Positions 8,468 to 17,661 of a stretch of DNA of 64,000 bases are shown here, one piece after another; the first letter of the stretch is position 1, and each line of letters opens with the position of its first letter. The translations under genes and the position numbers were made by a program. Source of the stretch: Candidatus Aalborgicola lynettensis (GTDB taxonomy: Bacteria > Pseudomonadota > Gammaproteobacteria > Burkholderiales > Burkholderiaceae_C); the NCBI GenBank assembly GCA_016719405.1, contig JADJZE010000002.1:124001-188000 (forward strand), written 5' to 3'. The notes beneath the pieces were generated by a model that saw only the letters and a program-made list of their open reading frames with translations, had not been told where the DNA came from and did no database searches.

Positions 8468-8830
8468 TCAGGGTACCTTGATTTTGTCGTCCAGCCGTGC
8501 ATCGGCAATTTCGGGCATGGTATGCAGCCTCTGCAACACCTGTTGCAGCGACTGGCCCGGCGCGTGCTGCAGGCGGTACACATGTGTATCACCCGAAACG
8601 GCGCCAATATAGTGCACCGACGGGTGGCCTGCCGCTTGCAGGCGTTGCACAAAGGCACGTGCATCGATGGCCGACGGATTCCTGAACTGCACCACGATGC
8701 GAACATAGGCTTTCGGCGCCGCCATGGCACCAGCGCTGTGCGCCGCAACGGGTGATGTGGCCGGCGCCTCCTGGGCGCACGCCAGCAGGCAGACGGCAAT
8801 TGCAAGGGCGACGGCGATGGGGTATTTCAA
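8468..8830 (-). CDS. small lipoprotein resembling a protease propeptide, upstream of the subtilase
   Basis: I chose a TTG start at 8830, because AGGA lies six bases upstream and the product then opens with a clean lipoprotein signal (hydrophobic run, lipobox LLAC, Cys near residue 18). The ATG at 8893 would add 21 residues with no signal logic. The mature part, about 100 residues, has the alternating pattern of an inhibitor-I9/propeptide fold: a strand with VRIVVQF, then TMPEIADARLDD near the end. This resembles DPRVEYAEMDE in the propeptide region of the adjacent protease. It may act as a chaperone or inhibitor in trans. The fold assignment is my inference; no family name is certain. Confidence 0.65.
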   Translation of the reverse strand: MKYPIAVALAIAVCLLACAQEAPATSPVAAHSAGAMAAPKAYVRIVVQFRNPSAIDARAFVQRLQAAGHPSVHYIGAVSGDTHVYRLQHAPGQSLQQVLQRLHTMPEIADARLDDKIKVP

Positions 8831-8980
8831 GGAAAGTCCTGTTGTTGTGCCGCAAGGCAGGTCGATGGCAGTGCAATGGGCATACTTCAACAAAGAGCCC
8901 GTTTCAAAAACGCGAAGCCGATGCTAGCGACGTCGGCCGCACCCCACGTTGGCGTATTGACACGCAATTATCGGACCGAT

Positions 8981-9820
8981 TCAACCGTGCGGCATGTGCC
9001 CGCCGCTGCAACGCTCGATTCCGGCCAAGTCGCGGCGCGACTGTACGGCCTGCAAACCAGCCGCCACCAGCAATGCACGCACTGCGCCGGCCTGGTCGTA
9101 GCCGTGCTCCAGCAGCAGCCAGCCGCCCGGTTTCAGGTGGTGTGGGACCTGGGTGAGGATGGTGCGCACAGCATCGAGTCCATCCGCGCCGCTGGTCAGG
9201 GCCAGCGCGGGCTCGTGGCGCAGAGCCTGCAGGTGCGGATCGGCAGCGGCGATATACGGCGGGTTCGACACCACGGCATCAAATTGCCCTGTCACGTGCT
9301 GCAGCCAGTCGCCGTGAACACACTCGATATCCAGCCCCAGTCGCTGTGCGTTGCACGCCGCAACCGCCAGCGCGTCACGGCTGGCGTCCACCGCCACCAC
9401 CGTAAGCAACCCACGCGTGGCCTTGAGCGCCAGGGCAATCGCCCCGCTACCGGTACCCAGGTCGGCCACCCGGGCCGGGGCATTGCCGGGCAACACACCC
9501 AGCGCCCACTCCACCAGGGTTTCGGTGTCCGGTCGGGGTACCAGAACCCGCGGATCAACGGCGAGTTGCAAGCCAAAAAATTCTTTGCAGCCGGTGATGT
9601 AGGCCAGTGGCTCCCCGCCTGCACGGCGCGCTGCGGCCGCTTGCAACGCGGCAAGGGCACCGGGCGGTAACCAGTCGGTATCGTGTGCCAACAACCAGGC
9701 GCGGTCATGCGGGGCCTTTCCCAGCGCGTGCAGCACCAGCATTTGCGCATCCAGCCGGTTCAATCCCTCGGCCTGAACCTGGGCCAATGCCCGGGCGATG
9801 GTTACCGGCTCGGTCAGCAT
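8981..9820 (-). CDS. prmC: peptide chain release factor N5-glutamine methyltransferase PrmC
   Basis: PrmC methylates the glutamine of the GGQ motif in release factors 1 and 2, using S-adenosylmethionine. The 279-residue protein has the helical N-terminal domain (about 1-80), the VLVPRPDTETLVEWAL segment, the SAM-binding DLGTGSGAIALAL and the catalytic NPPY (VVSNPPYIAA). Length is normal. It usually follows prfA and precedes grxD. Neither is next to it here, another sign of local rearrangement. The upstream region contains a dispersed repeat copy that begins just beyond the start codon. Confidence 0.95.
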   Translation of the reverse strand: MLTEPVTIARALAQVQAEGLNRLDAQMLVLHALGKAPHDRAWLLAHDTDWLPPGALAALQAAAARRAGGEPLAYITGCKEFFGLQLAVDPRVLVPRPDTETLVEWALGVLPGNAPARVADLGTGSGAIALALKATRGLLTVVAVDASRDALAVAACNAQRLGLDIECVHGDWLQHVTGQFDAVVSNPPYIAAADPHLQALRHEPALALTSGADGLDAVRTILTQVPHHLKPGGWLLLEHGYDQAGAVRALLVAAGLQAVQSRRDLAGIERCSGGHMPHG

Positions 9821-9821
9821 G

Positions 9822-9851
9822 ATTTGCTACTAAATTGATAGCTGCTTGCGC
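9822..9851 (-). repeat. dispersed GCGCAAGCAGCTAT repeat, copy 2
   Basis: Read on the minus strand, the core is followed by CAATTTA and then GTAGCAAA. It sits directly upstream of prmC and could carry its promoter or ribosome loading region. The rest of 9852-10031 shows no gene. Confidence 0.6.
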
Positions 9852-10031
9852 GCGTCGTGCAAGCGCTGGAGGCATTTTTTGTCATAAATAATGGGGCCAA
9901 TACCACGCCGGGCCGGTTCCGCCTATCGCGTGTGAAACAGGCTGCAGCCCGCAAGGCACTGGCCTGGCGTGCAGGAAGTTAGTGTAAGGTTGTTGCTCCG
10001 ACAACCTTTGCCCAACCCTTTGTCACACGCC

Positions 10032-12365
10032 ATGGCCAGTTTGCGTATCAAAATTCTGCTGATATTGGTGCTGTTTTTGTGCGCCGTGGGCTCCATCAGT
10101 TTTGGTGTGGGCGCCTACCTGTTTCACCAAAGTCTGGTCGATTTTGAGCAACGCGCCACAGCCAGCCAGTTGGCACGGGTGGAAACCGCGTTTTTGCAGG
10201 ATGTGGACGCGCTGGTTCGCATTACCGTGGACAACGCCGTGTGGGACGACGCGGCGCAACACATGCGCCAGCCCGATGCGGCGTTCATGGAAAAAACCTT
10301 CACCCGCGAGTCGCTGCAGAACATCGGGGTGCAGGTTGCCGCTTTTTTTACCCTGGATGGGCACCTGCATTCCAGTGTGGATGCCCGCCATGGTGGGCAC
10401 ACCCATCTGCACGCAGACGATGCCCTGGTGCACCGCATTGGGGCCGCATTGCAGCAACCCACGCTGGCGCACAGTGCAGGAGGCGGCAACCTCAAACTGT
10501 GGGTGGCAGGTCAGCCGGTGGCGGTGGGAGTCAGTCCGGTGCGCAACAGTGCGCCTGGGGCGGAAACGGTCGGCTGGCTGGTGATGGTTCGGATGCTGGA
10601 TGCGTCGGCTCTGCGTTCTTTGGTGCAATCCACTGGTTCGCAATTTCACATCGTACAAGCCACTTCGGAATCCGCCACCGACGCACAAGCCGGAGTGGTT
10701 GGTAGCGTACTGCCCGATTCGCTGGGCAGTAGCGCCTTGCGCCTGCGTGTAGTGCTACAGGCAGGACTCGATCGCCAGCGCCAAACCGGCTTTCTGGTGT
10801 TGCTGGTCAATGCCGTGGTGCTGGTGGTTATTGCGGCGGTGGGTGCGGTACTGGTGTTTGACCGCCTGATATTCAGGCGCCTTGCGCTGTTTGCAACCAA
10901 GGCGCGGCATTTGCAAGGTTCACCCATGGAGGTTCAGCACGCGTGGCCGGTGCAGGGCAGCGATGAGCTCGATGCCCTGGCGCTGGCCCTGAACGACATG
11001 GTGGCCGACCTGGAGCAGTCGCGCAACCAACTGATGCTCGACTCGCGAACCGATTCGCTTACCGGGCTGGGCAATCGCCGGTTGCTGCTGGAAAAGTTGG
11101 AGCACTTCCTGGGTCTGCGCCAGCGCCAGGGGGCGCACACCTCACTGAGCATCGCAGTGCTGCTGATCGACATCGACGATTTCAAGATCATCAACGATTC
11201 CCTGGGGCATGAGGCCGGCAATTTTTTGCTCAAGGAGATCGCGCATTCCCTGCAAACCATGGTGCGCGCCTCCGACGTGGTGGCACGCCTGGGCGGAGAC
11301 GAGTTTGCCCTGATTTTTGCCGCCAGCAACGATGAGCTCGGCGTCGACCAGTTTGCCAACCGGGTGCAGAAAAATATTTCCATGCCGCGCACCTTCAATG
11401 GCTCGATTTTGACAGTCAGTGCCTCTATCGGCATTGCCATCGCCACGGCAACGTCAGACCAGGACAGCCTGCTGCGCAACGCGGATTTGGCCATGTATGC
11501 CTCCAAGGCAGCGGGTAAAGGGCGGCACAGCTTCTTCCAGGACGTGATGCTGGCCAATGTGCAGGAGCGCATGGTGTTGGAACAGCAGCTACGCGAGTGT
11601 TTGCGCCTGGACGAACTCGAAGTGTGGTTTCAGCCCATCATGGATCTGCGCACCAACGAAGTGGCCATGTTCGAAGCCCTGGCGCGCTGGCCTCTGGCCG
11701 GGGGTGGCTACTGCCCGCCGGACCGATTCATACCGGTGGCCGAAGAATCCGGCCTGATCCACCCTCTGGGTGCCGAGGTGGCGCGCAAGGTGGCGGCGGC
11801 GATGCCCGCGCTGCGTGCGCTCAATCCCGAGCACGTCGTCAACATCAATCTGGCGCCCAAGCAGTTGATGAGCAAATCGCTGGTGCAACAAATGTGCGCA
11901 CTGTTTGATGGCGCCGGTGTGCCCCGCACCTGCATTCATTTTGAGTTGACCGAATCGGCACTGGCCAGTGATGCCAATTACGCCACCGCGCAACTCAATG
12001 CCCTGGCGGACGCAGGCTTCCATTTGCATCTGGATGACTTTGGAACCGGCTACTCCTCACTGCACCGGCTGCGCAGCATGCCGTTTTCAACCCTCAAACT
12101 GGACCGCTCGTTTGTGATTTTGATGGGCAATGGCGATGACCGCGTGGCCCGCGTCATCATCGCGCTGGCCCAGCAACTGGGCATGGACGTGATTGCCGAA
12201 GGCATAGAAACCGCAACACAACAAACACAACTCATGGCACTGGGTTGTCACCTGATACAGGGCTACTACTACGCCAAGCCCATGCCCATCGTGCAGTTGC
12301 TCCAGTGGCTGCAGGACCGCACACCGGCGCGGTTTGCGTCAACCGGGGCAGGACCTGCCGCGTGA
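10032..12365 (+). CDS. membrane-bound GGDEF/EAL cyclic-di-GMP protein with CHASE4-type sensor
   Basis: Predicted inner-membrane sensor that can both make and degrade cyclic di-GMP. Order: membrane helix (about 5-28), periplasmic CHASE4-like domain with DNAVWDDAAQHM (about 60-70), second helix (about 245-270), HAMP-like linker, GGDEF domain with an intact GGDEF near residue 421, and EAL domain from about 547. An inhibitory I-site RASD lies five residues before GGDEF. The EAL domain keeps its ligands: EALARW, NINLAPKQL, ELTES, LDDFGTGYSS, LKLD and AEGIET. Both domains therefore look active. The ATG at 10032 was chosen since the first helix starts right after it. A GTG at 9969 is possible. The sensed signal is unknown. 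Confidence 0.9.
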   Translation: MASLRIKILLILVLFLCAVGSISFGVGAYLFHQSLVDFEQRATASQLARVETAFLQDVDALVRITVDNAVWDDAAQHMRQPDAAFMEKTFTRESLQNIGVQVAAFFTLDGHLHSSVDARHGGHTHLHADDALVHRIGAALQQPTLAHSAGGGNLKLWVAGQPVAVGVSPVRNSAPGAETVGWLVMVRMLDASALRSLVQSTGSQFHIVQATSESATDAQAGVVGSVLPDSLGSSALRLRVVLQAGLDRQRQTGFLVLLVNAVVLVVIAAVGAVLVFDRLIFRRLALFATKARHLQGSPMEVQHAWPVQGSDELDALALALNDMVADLEQSRNQLMLDSRTDSLTGLGNRRLLLEKLEHFLGLRQRQGAHTSLSIAVLLIDIDDFKIINDSLGHEAGNFLLKEIAHSLQTMVRASDVVARLGGDEFALIFAASNDELGVDQFANRVQKNISMPRTFNGSILTVSASIGIAIATATSDQDSLLRNADLAMYASKAAGKGRHSFFQDVMLANVQERMVLEQQLRECLRLDELEVWFQPIMDLRTNEVAMFEALARWPLAGGGYCPPDRFIPVAEESGLIHPLGAEVARKVAAAMPALRALNPEHVVNINLAPKQLMSKSLVQQMCALFDGAGVPRTCIHFELTESALASDANYATAQLNALADAGFHLHLDDFGTGYSSLHRLRSMPFSTLKLDRSFVILMGNGDDRVARVIIALAQQLGMDVIAEGIETATQQTQLMALGCHLIQGYYYAKPMPIVQLLQWLQDRTPARFASTGAGPAA

Positions 12366-12371
12366 TAGCAG

Positions 12372-13947
12372 CTAAGGCGTGAACGCGGCATCACCCGCCG
12401 GGTCGGTTGGGTGGATCCACTGCGCATAGGCCTTCGGATATGCGGCAGCGAACTGCTGGCGAACCACGCGCAATGCGGGATCGTCCAGACCCAGCAAAAT
12501 GGCGCTGTCCAGCAGTTTTTGCAGCACCCGTGGTTCAGGCGAAAAATGCAGCAACTGGCGCGCCAGGTTGTGTTGCCGCAGCGCGTTATCGTCGGTCAGT
12601 GCGAAGGTGGTGAGTTCGGCAAATTGCACCTCCTGGGCGAACAGCCGTGATGGCCGGGCCTTGGACAGGGTGTGGTCCTGGTAGGCCGCCAGGCGTTGCT
12701 CGCGCAGCAAATACAGCTGGCTGACGCGCGTGTAGTCCCAGGCGGTATAGGCCAGCCCCCTCCCAATAACGTGGCAACCACGATTGCGAAAGCCGTTTTC
12801 GCAACCGATGGCGCGCACCTCGTGGGCAAGGATTTCTGGGGCACACGGCGCTACAATAGCCCCACACACAGCCCCGTTGCCATCTGAAACGGCCCGTACC
12901 ACAAGGGGTACTCCACCATGCTGTGCAACGCAATAATGGCCAGCACCGCCCACGCCGCCTGGCGGTGCACATCGGGTTCACGCCATGGCCGGCGGCACCA
13001 TACCCACCACAGCACGGCAGCGCACAGCGCAGTGCTCAGGGAATGCCCAGTTCCACTGCCAGGTGCAGCGGCAGGTTATGGGCATTGTCCAGAATGGCGC
13101 AAAACCGGGGCCCGGAATAGGGATAAATAAAGTGGGCGAACTTGAGTTCACCCCAGCCCCAACCGAACCACGGTTTTTGGGCGATCAATTCCAGCACATT
13201 GGCCCACAACAGCTTTCGGCTTTCGCAACCTGCGGATTCCCGCAGGCGATTGAGCAGGCCGGACTGGGGCAATCCGGTCAGCCATTCCAGCACGACGGGC
13301 AGCAAGAACACACCCAGTGCGTACAACAACAACGCGGCACTGGCCAGCACCCGGCTGCGGCGCTGACAGGGCAACCAGCACATCACGGTCACCATGAGCC
13401 ACTGCAGGGCACCGGTGCGCGAGGCGCTGGCCGCGTTGGCCAGCGCCAGTAACCCCAGTGCGGCCCCAACCAGCCCCATCGACAAGCCAAGGCGCGCGCG
13501 CCCAACGGGGACGAAACGCCGGGCCAGGTACAGTAAAGCGATCAGTCCGACGGACGTGAGCGAGGCAAACTGGTTGCGCTGGCGCAAATTTCCAAAGGCC
13601 TGCCCCACGGTGGTGACGTTCACCCACGGAGCAAGGGAGTCGGCCAGACCGAAATACTGCGCCAGCCCCATGGCGCTGGATAACAGGGCCGCGGCCAACC
13701 AGGCCACAAAAACCGCCGTGGGCTGGCATGGGTTGCGTGCAGATGCGCCGCGTTGCAGCAGGCCATACCCCACCAGCAACGTCAGCGCACAAAAGCCGCT
13801 GACCAACAAAGGCACTGTGTTGGCACGTGGACCGGTGGAAAATGGGTTGATCCAGGGCAACACCACGGTTACACCCACCAATACCGCCCACACCACGTAA
13901 CGACCATGCTGGTGCATGGTCAAAGGCCGCTGGGTATCGTTCGTCAT
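12372..13947 (-). pseudogene. PglL/Wzy-type O-antigen ligase or protein glycosylation ligase, broken by two frameshifts and a stop
   Basis: Reassembled, it is a polytopic membrane protein of about 525 residues. The first part (MTNDTQRPLTMHQHGRYVVW to AHNLPLHLAVELGIP) contains about nine helices and the Wzy_C-type motifs GNLRQRNQFAS and AHNLPLH. The frame is lost at a G run at 13039-13041, regained for LSTALCAAVLWW, stopped by an in-frame TAG at 12851-12853 (where TGG would fit), and shifted again at a C run at 12756-12760. The C-terminal part runs LAYTAWDYTRVSQLYLL to the end. Correcting both indels gives a length divisible by three. The nonsense codon makes real decay possible. In this family PglL attaches glycans to pilin. 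The product could equally be a lipid-A-core ligase. Confidence 0.75.
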
Positions 13948-14110
13948 AGAGGCGGTATTGTCGTGTTTTTGTCCGATGAAAACCGCAGGGACGCTGACCA
14001 GCCCACCCAGCCGCCGCCCATTGCACTGCACCGGTTCAGCGCAATGGGTGGTGCGCACCGTTGCAGGCATTGCATACCTCCTAAAATCGCAGCGTCAGAC
14101 AGTTGAACCT

Positions 14111-15499
14111 ATGGCGAAATTTCCAAATAACAAAGCCCATCACGGCATACCGCTGAGTGCCTTCGGGCGCAGCCTCTCGGCATCGATTGCGGGGGCGCGG
14201 GCGGGCGGTGCCCTGGCGTTGGACGCTGCGCTGGGGCGTATGCTGCCCGCCTGGAAGCAGCACAGCACCGTCACGCGCAGCGAGGCGCACCGGTTTGTCG
14301 CCGAACTGGGTCGCCTCAAAGGTACCTACGTGAAGGTGGGACAAATGTGCGCCTTGCTGGGCGAGCATTTTCTGCCCCCCGAACTGACCGAAGCACTACA
14401 CGAACTGGAGGCGCAAACCCAGCCCCTGCCCTGGAGCGTGATGGAGCCCGTGCTCCAGCACAACCTGGGCGCTGCCTATTCCCTGCTGGACATTGACCCC
14501 ACCGCGCTGGCCGCCGCCTCGCTGGCCCAGGTTCACCGCGCACGAATCAAGGCCAGCGGCGAAGAAATCGTCCTCAAAGTGCTCTACCCCGGTGTGCGCG
14601 ACACCATCGACGCCGACTTCAACGCCGTGGTGCGCCTGCTCAAGATGACGCGCTGGCTCAAGGCCGGGCGTGCGCTGGACGATTGGCTGGAAGACATGCG
14701 CACCCAATTGCACCTGGAGGTGGACTACCTACACGAAGCCCGCATGACCCAGCGCATGGCCGCATTGGTGGCGACCGACGCGCGTTACTGTGTGCCATCG
14801 GTGTATCCACAGTTCAGCAACAGTGTGGTGCTGGCCTTGCAGTATGTGCCAGGTGAGATGGTGACCAGTGAGCGGGTGGCCCAACTACCGCTGCAGCGGC
14901 GCAACCTGCTGGCCGTGGCGATGCTGGACCTGTTTTTGAACGAGGTCTACGCCTGGGACGTGATGCAGACCGACCCCAACTTTGGCAACTACCGCGTGCG
15001 AGTGGGATCGACGTCCGACCAACTCATTTTGCTGGACTTTGGTGCACTCATGGAATGTTCGCGCTCCTTTCTGGATGCGCTGGGTACGACCATTTCCGCC
15101 GGGCAACAGGGTGACCAGCCAGGGGTGGTGCATGGCCTGACCCAGCTGGGGTGCCTGACGCCCACCAGCAGTGCCCATGCACAACGCACTTTTTCCGACT
15201 TTTGCCTGCGTTTACTGGAACCGCTGCGCGACCCTGCCAGCCTGCCTCCGGAACACCTCAACGCCCAGGGTGCCTACCGCTGGGGCGCATCGGAATTGAT
15301 GAAGCGTGCCGGCTTGCAGGCCGCCGAATCGGCCGCCAGTCGCCACTTCTCGCCACCGGCCCGCGAGTTTGCCTTTGTGGCCCGCAAACTCACGGGCGTG
15401 TTTATCAATCGAGCCGCAGAAAGTGCGTGCGGTAGTGCAGCAGCTCATCAATCGATTCATGAACATCCGCAAGGGCGGTATGGCGTTGCTGCTTCTTGA
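14111..15499 (+). CDS. ABC1/AarF-type atypical kinase
   Basis: This is a 462-residue member of the UbiB/ABC1 atypical kinase family, often linked to ubiquinone synthesis or lipid handling. Visible motifs are KGTYVKVGQM (the KxGQ segment, about residue 75), the AAASLAQVH alanine-rich loop (about 137), the lysine in VLKVLYPG (about 157) and the catalytic-loop TDPNFGNY with LDFG (about 290-315). Most relatives end with a short extra segment after RKLTGVF. Here the final 35 residues look unrelated and overlap the convergent orn gene by 95 bases, so the C-terminus may be altered. The ATG at 14111 fits the family start. It is not in a ubi operon. Confidence 0.85.
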   Translation: MAKFPNNKAHHGIPLSAFGRSLSASIAGARAGGALALDAALGRMLPAWKQHSTVTRSEAHRFVAELGRLKGTYVKVGQMCALLGEHFLPPELTEALHELEAQTQPLPWSVMEPVLQHNLGAAYSLLDIDPTALAAASLAQVHRARIKASGEEIVLKVLYPGVRDTIDADFNAVVRLLKMTRWLKAGRALDDWLEDMRTQLHLEVDYLHEARMTQRMAALVATDARYCVPSVYPQFSNSVVLALQYVPGEMVTSERVAQLPLQRRNLLAVAMLDLFLNEVYAWDVMQTDPNFGNYRVRVGSTSDQLILLDFGALMECSRSFLDALGTTISAGQQGDQPGVVHGLTQLGCLTPTSSAHAQRTFSDFCLRLLEPLRDPASLPPEHLNAQGAYRWGASELMKRAGLQAAESAASRHFSPPAREFAFVARKLTGVFINRAAESACGSAAAHQSIHEHPQGRYGVAAS

Positions 15500-15974
15500 A
15501 TGCTGTTTGGACGGCGGGCTTCCAGCGTTTGGATAACTCCTTGAGCGTGCTCACGTCAATGTTGCGGTAGTGAAAAAATGCCTCCAGCTTGGGCATGTAC
15601 TTGACCAGAAAGCGCCTGTCCTGGCCAATGGAATTGCCGCACATCGGCGCACTGCTGGCCGGTACATACTGCTTCAAAAAGGCAATCAAGGTCTCTTGCG
15701 CCTGTTCTTCAGTCATGGTGGACGCCTTGACTTTGTCGATCAGACCACTCTTGCCGTGGGTGCCTTTGTTCCAGGCGTCCATCTTGTCGAGCTGGGTGGT
15801 GCTTTGGTGAATTACCAGCACCGGGCCCTCAACCCGCTGTTCGAGCATTGGATCGGTCACGATGACGGCAATTTCGATGATGCGATCAACTTCGGGTTGC
15901 AAACCGGTCATCTCGCAGTCGAGCCAAACGAGATTCATCTCTGATTTTGTAAGGGTGGGTGGGGTGTCAAGCAT
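15405..15974 (-). CDS. orn: oligoribonuclease
   Basis: Orn degrades 2-5 nucleotide RNA oligomers, including pGpG from cyclic di-GMP breakdown, and is usually essential in proteobacteria. The 189-residue protein shows DEDDh exonuclease motifs: LVWLDCEMTGL with the first Asp and Glu, MCGNSIGQDRRF, and HTALADVHESI with the final His and Asp. The end HYRTHFLRLD matches the normal C-terminus. I kept the ATG at 15974. An internal ATG at 15938, directly before NLVWLDCEM, is also reasonable. It converges on and overlaps the ABC1 kinase gene, and is divergent from the M48 protease gene 36 bases away. Confidence 0.93.
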   Translation of the reverse strand: MLDTPPTLTKSEMNLVWLDCEMTGLQPEVDRIIEIAVIVTDPMLEQRVEGPVLVIHQSTTQLDKMDAWNKGTHGKSGLIDKVKASTMTEEQAQETLIAFLKQYVPASSAPMCGNSIGQDRRFLVKYMPKLEAFFHYRNIDVSTLKELSKRWKPAVQTAFKKQQRHTALADVHESIDELLHYRTHFLRLD

Positions 15975-16010
15975 GCCCGCATTGTCGCCGATGACCTAAA
16001 CTCGCAGGCC

Positions 16011-17313
16011 ATGACTGAATTGCTTCCCCTTGCCGCCCCTTCGCCCGCCGCGCTGTCCACCACAGTGGTATTTGCCCTCGCGCTGTGCTGCAGCCTGCTA
16101 CTGAAGGTCTGGTTATCCACGCGCCAGATACGCCATGTTGCCCGGCACCGCGATGCGGTTCCACCAATGTTCGCCAGCAAAATTGCCCTGGCCGCACACC
16201 AGCGTGCAGCCGATTACACCATTGTCAAAGCACGTTTTGGTCTGATTGAAATGGCCTGGGGCGCTGCCATTGCCCTGGGTTGGACTTTGCTGGGCGGATT
16301 GTCGCTACTGAACCAGACACTGGTCGGCATAGCGGGACATGGCCTGGGCCAGCAGGTCGCACTAATCGGTGCGTTTGTGCTCATCAATGGCCTGCTGGAG
16401 TTGCCTTTCACGCTGTACCAGACTTTTGTCATCGAAGAGCGCTTTGGTTTCAACAAAACCAGCATCCGACTGTGGCTGCAGGATTTGCTCAAATCCAGCG
16501 TCTTGTCGGCCTTGATTGGGCTGCCCTTCATCGCACTGGTGGTGTGGATGATGGGCGCCATGGGCACGTGGTGGTGGCTGTGGGTGTGGGGTGCGTGGAT
16601 GGGCTTCAACCTGCTGGCACTGCTGATTTATCCGACCTGGATTGCACCCTGGTTCAACAAGTTCCAGCCCTTGCAAGACGCCGAAATTCAGCAACACGTT
16701 TCGCAACTCATGGCGCGCTGCGGATTTACCTCCAAAGGCTTTTACGTCATGGATGGCAGCAAACGCAGTGCCCATGCCAATGCCTACTTCACGGGGTTTG
16801 GTGCCTCCAAGCGGGTGGTTTTTTATGACACCTTGCTGGCGCAACTCAACCCTGCGGAAGTGGACGCCGTGCTGGCCCACGAACTGGGTCATTTCAAGCA
16901 CCGCCATGTACCCAAGCGCATTGTTTCGTTGTTTGCGCTGAGCCTGGCCGGCTTCTTCGCACTGGGGTGGCTGAGCCAACAAACCTGGTTCTTCACGGGG
17001 CTGGGCGTTAGCCCCAACATGACGGGTGCGAACGACGCGCTGGCCCTGCTGCTGTTTATGCTGGTACTGCCGCTGGCGGGGACCTTATTGGGGGCCCCTG
17101 ATGGCCCAGCTGTCACGCCGACACGAGTTCGAGGCCGATGCCTATGCGGTCGAACAAATCAGCGACGCCGCCCTGTCGAGCGCCTTGCTCAAGCTGTTTC
17201 AGGACAACGCCGCCACACTGACACCCGATCCAGTGTATGTGCAGTTTTACTACTCACACCCGCCTGCCATGGAGCGTTTGGCGCGGCTGGCAAGCCCATC
17301 CACAACACCTTGA
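16011..17313 (+). CDS. M48 (Ste24-like) membrane metalloprotease, one-base frameshift
   Basis: This is a CAAX-protease-1 type zinc peptidase of the inner membrane. Several N-terminal helices (about 15-210) precede the zinc motif HELGHFKHRH (about 285-294). The frame runs to LAGTLLG, where a run of five G (17090-17094) shifts it. The correct continuation PLMAQLSRRHEFEADAYAVEQ, which holds the third zinc ligand Glu, is in another frame and ends at 17311-17313. Removing one G gives 433 residues, the normal length. Uncorrected, a read-through product of 471 residues would lack the zinc Glu and be inactive. It is followed after a few bases by phhB and rsgA, so probably an operon. Confidence 0.87.
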
Positions 17314-17325
17314 GCCGGAGTGATC

Positions 17326-17655
17326 TTGAAGCAAAAAACCCCTTCTGCGCACGCCCACCAAGCGCTGACAGCTACACAAATCATAGCAAAGCTGGGCCAG
17401 CTTCCAAGCTGGAAACTCTCGGGTGACGGTGCCGATGTGGCCATCGAGAGAACCTTTCAGCTAGCCGGCTTTCTGGAAACCATGGCCTTTGTGAATGCCG
17501 TGGCCTATATCGCCCAACGCCACAACCACCACCCGGAACTGCGTGTATCGTTTAACCGCTGCAGCGTACGCTGGCAGACCCACGACGTGCACGGCATCTC
17601 CCAGGCCGACTTTGACTGTGCCGCCCGCGTGGATGCACTGGTCAGCCCGGAATAA
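17326..17655 (+). CDS. phhB: pterin-4a-carbinolamine dehydratase
   Basis: The enzyme dehydrates 4a-hydroxytetrahydrobiopterin and so recycles the pterin cofactor of phenylalanine hydroxylase. The product, about 109 residues, has the signature GFLETMAFVNAVAYIAQRHNHHPEL, which contains the catalytic histidines, and then VRWQTHDVHGISQADF. A TTG at 17326 is preferred because GGAG lies five bases upstream. A GTG at 17320 overlaps that site. It lies 12 bases after the M48 gene and 6 before rsgA. No phhA is in view. Some relatives in this position have been grouped with the RNA/GTPase genes only by chance. A weak copy of the dispersed repeat core lies at 17370-17390. Confidence 0.9.
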   Translation: MKQKTPSAHAHQALTATQIIAKLGQLPSWKLSGDGADVAIERTFQLAGFLETMAFVNAVAYIAQRHNHHPELRVSFNRCSVRWQTHDVHGISQADFDCAARVDALVSPE

Positions 17656-17661
17656 GCCATT

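Noticed and set aside
13036..14070. Intact 344-residue O-antigen polymerase starting at 14070
   Set aside because: The first 41 codons have no family character and the end is a frameshift product. It is listed as one broken gene.
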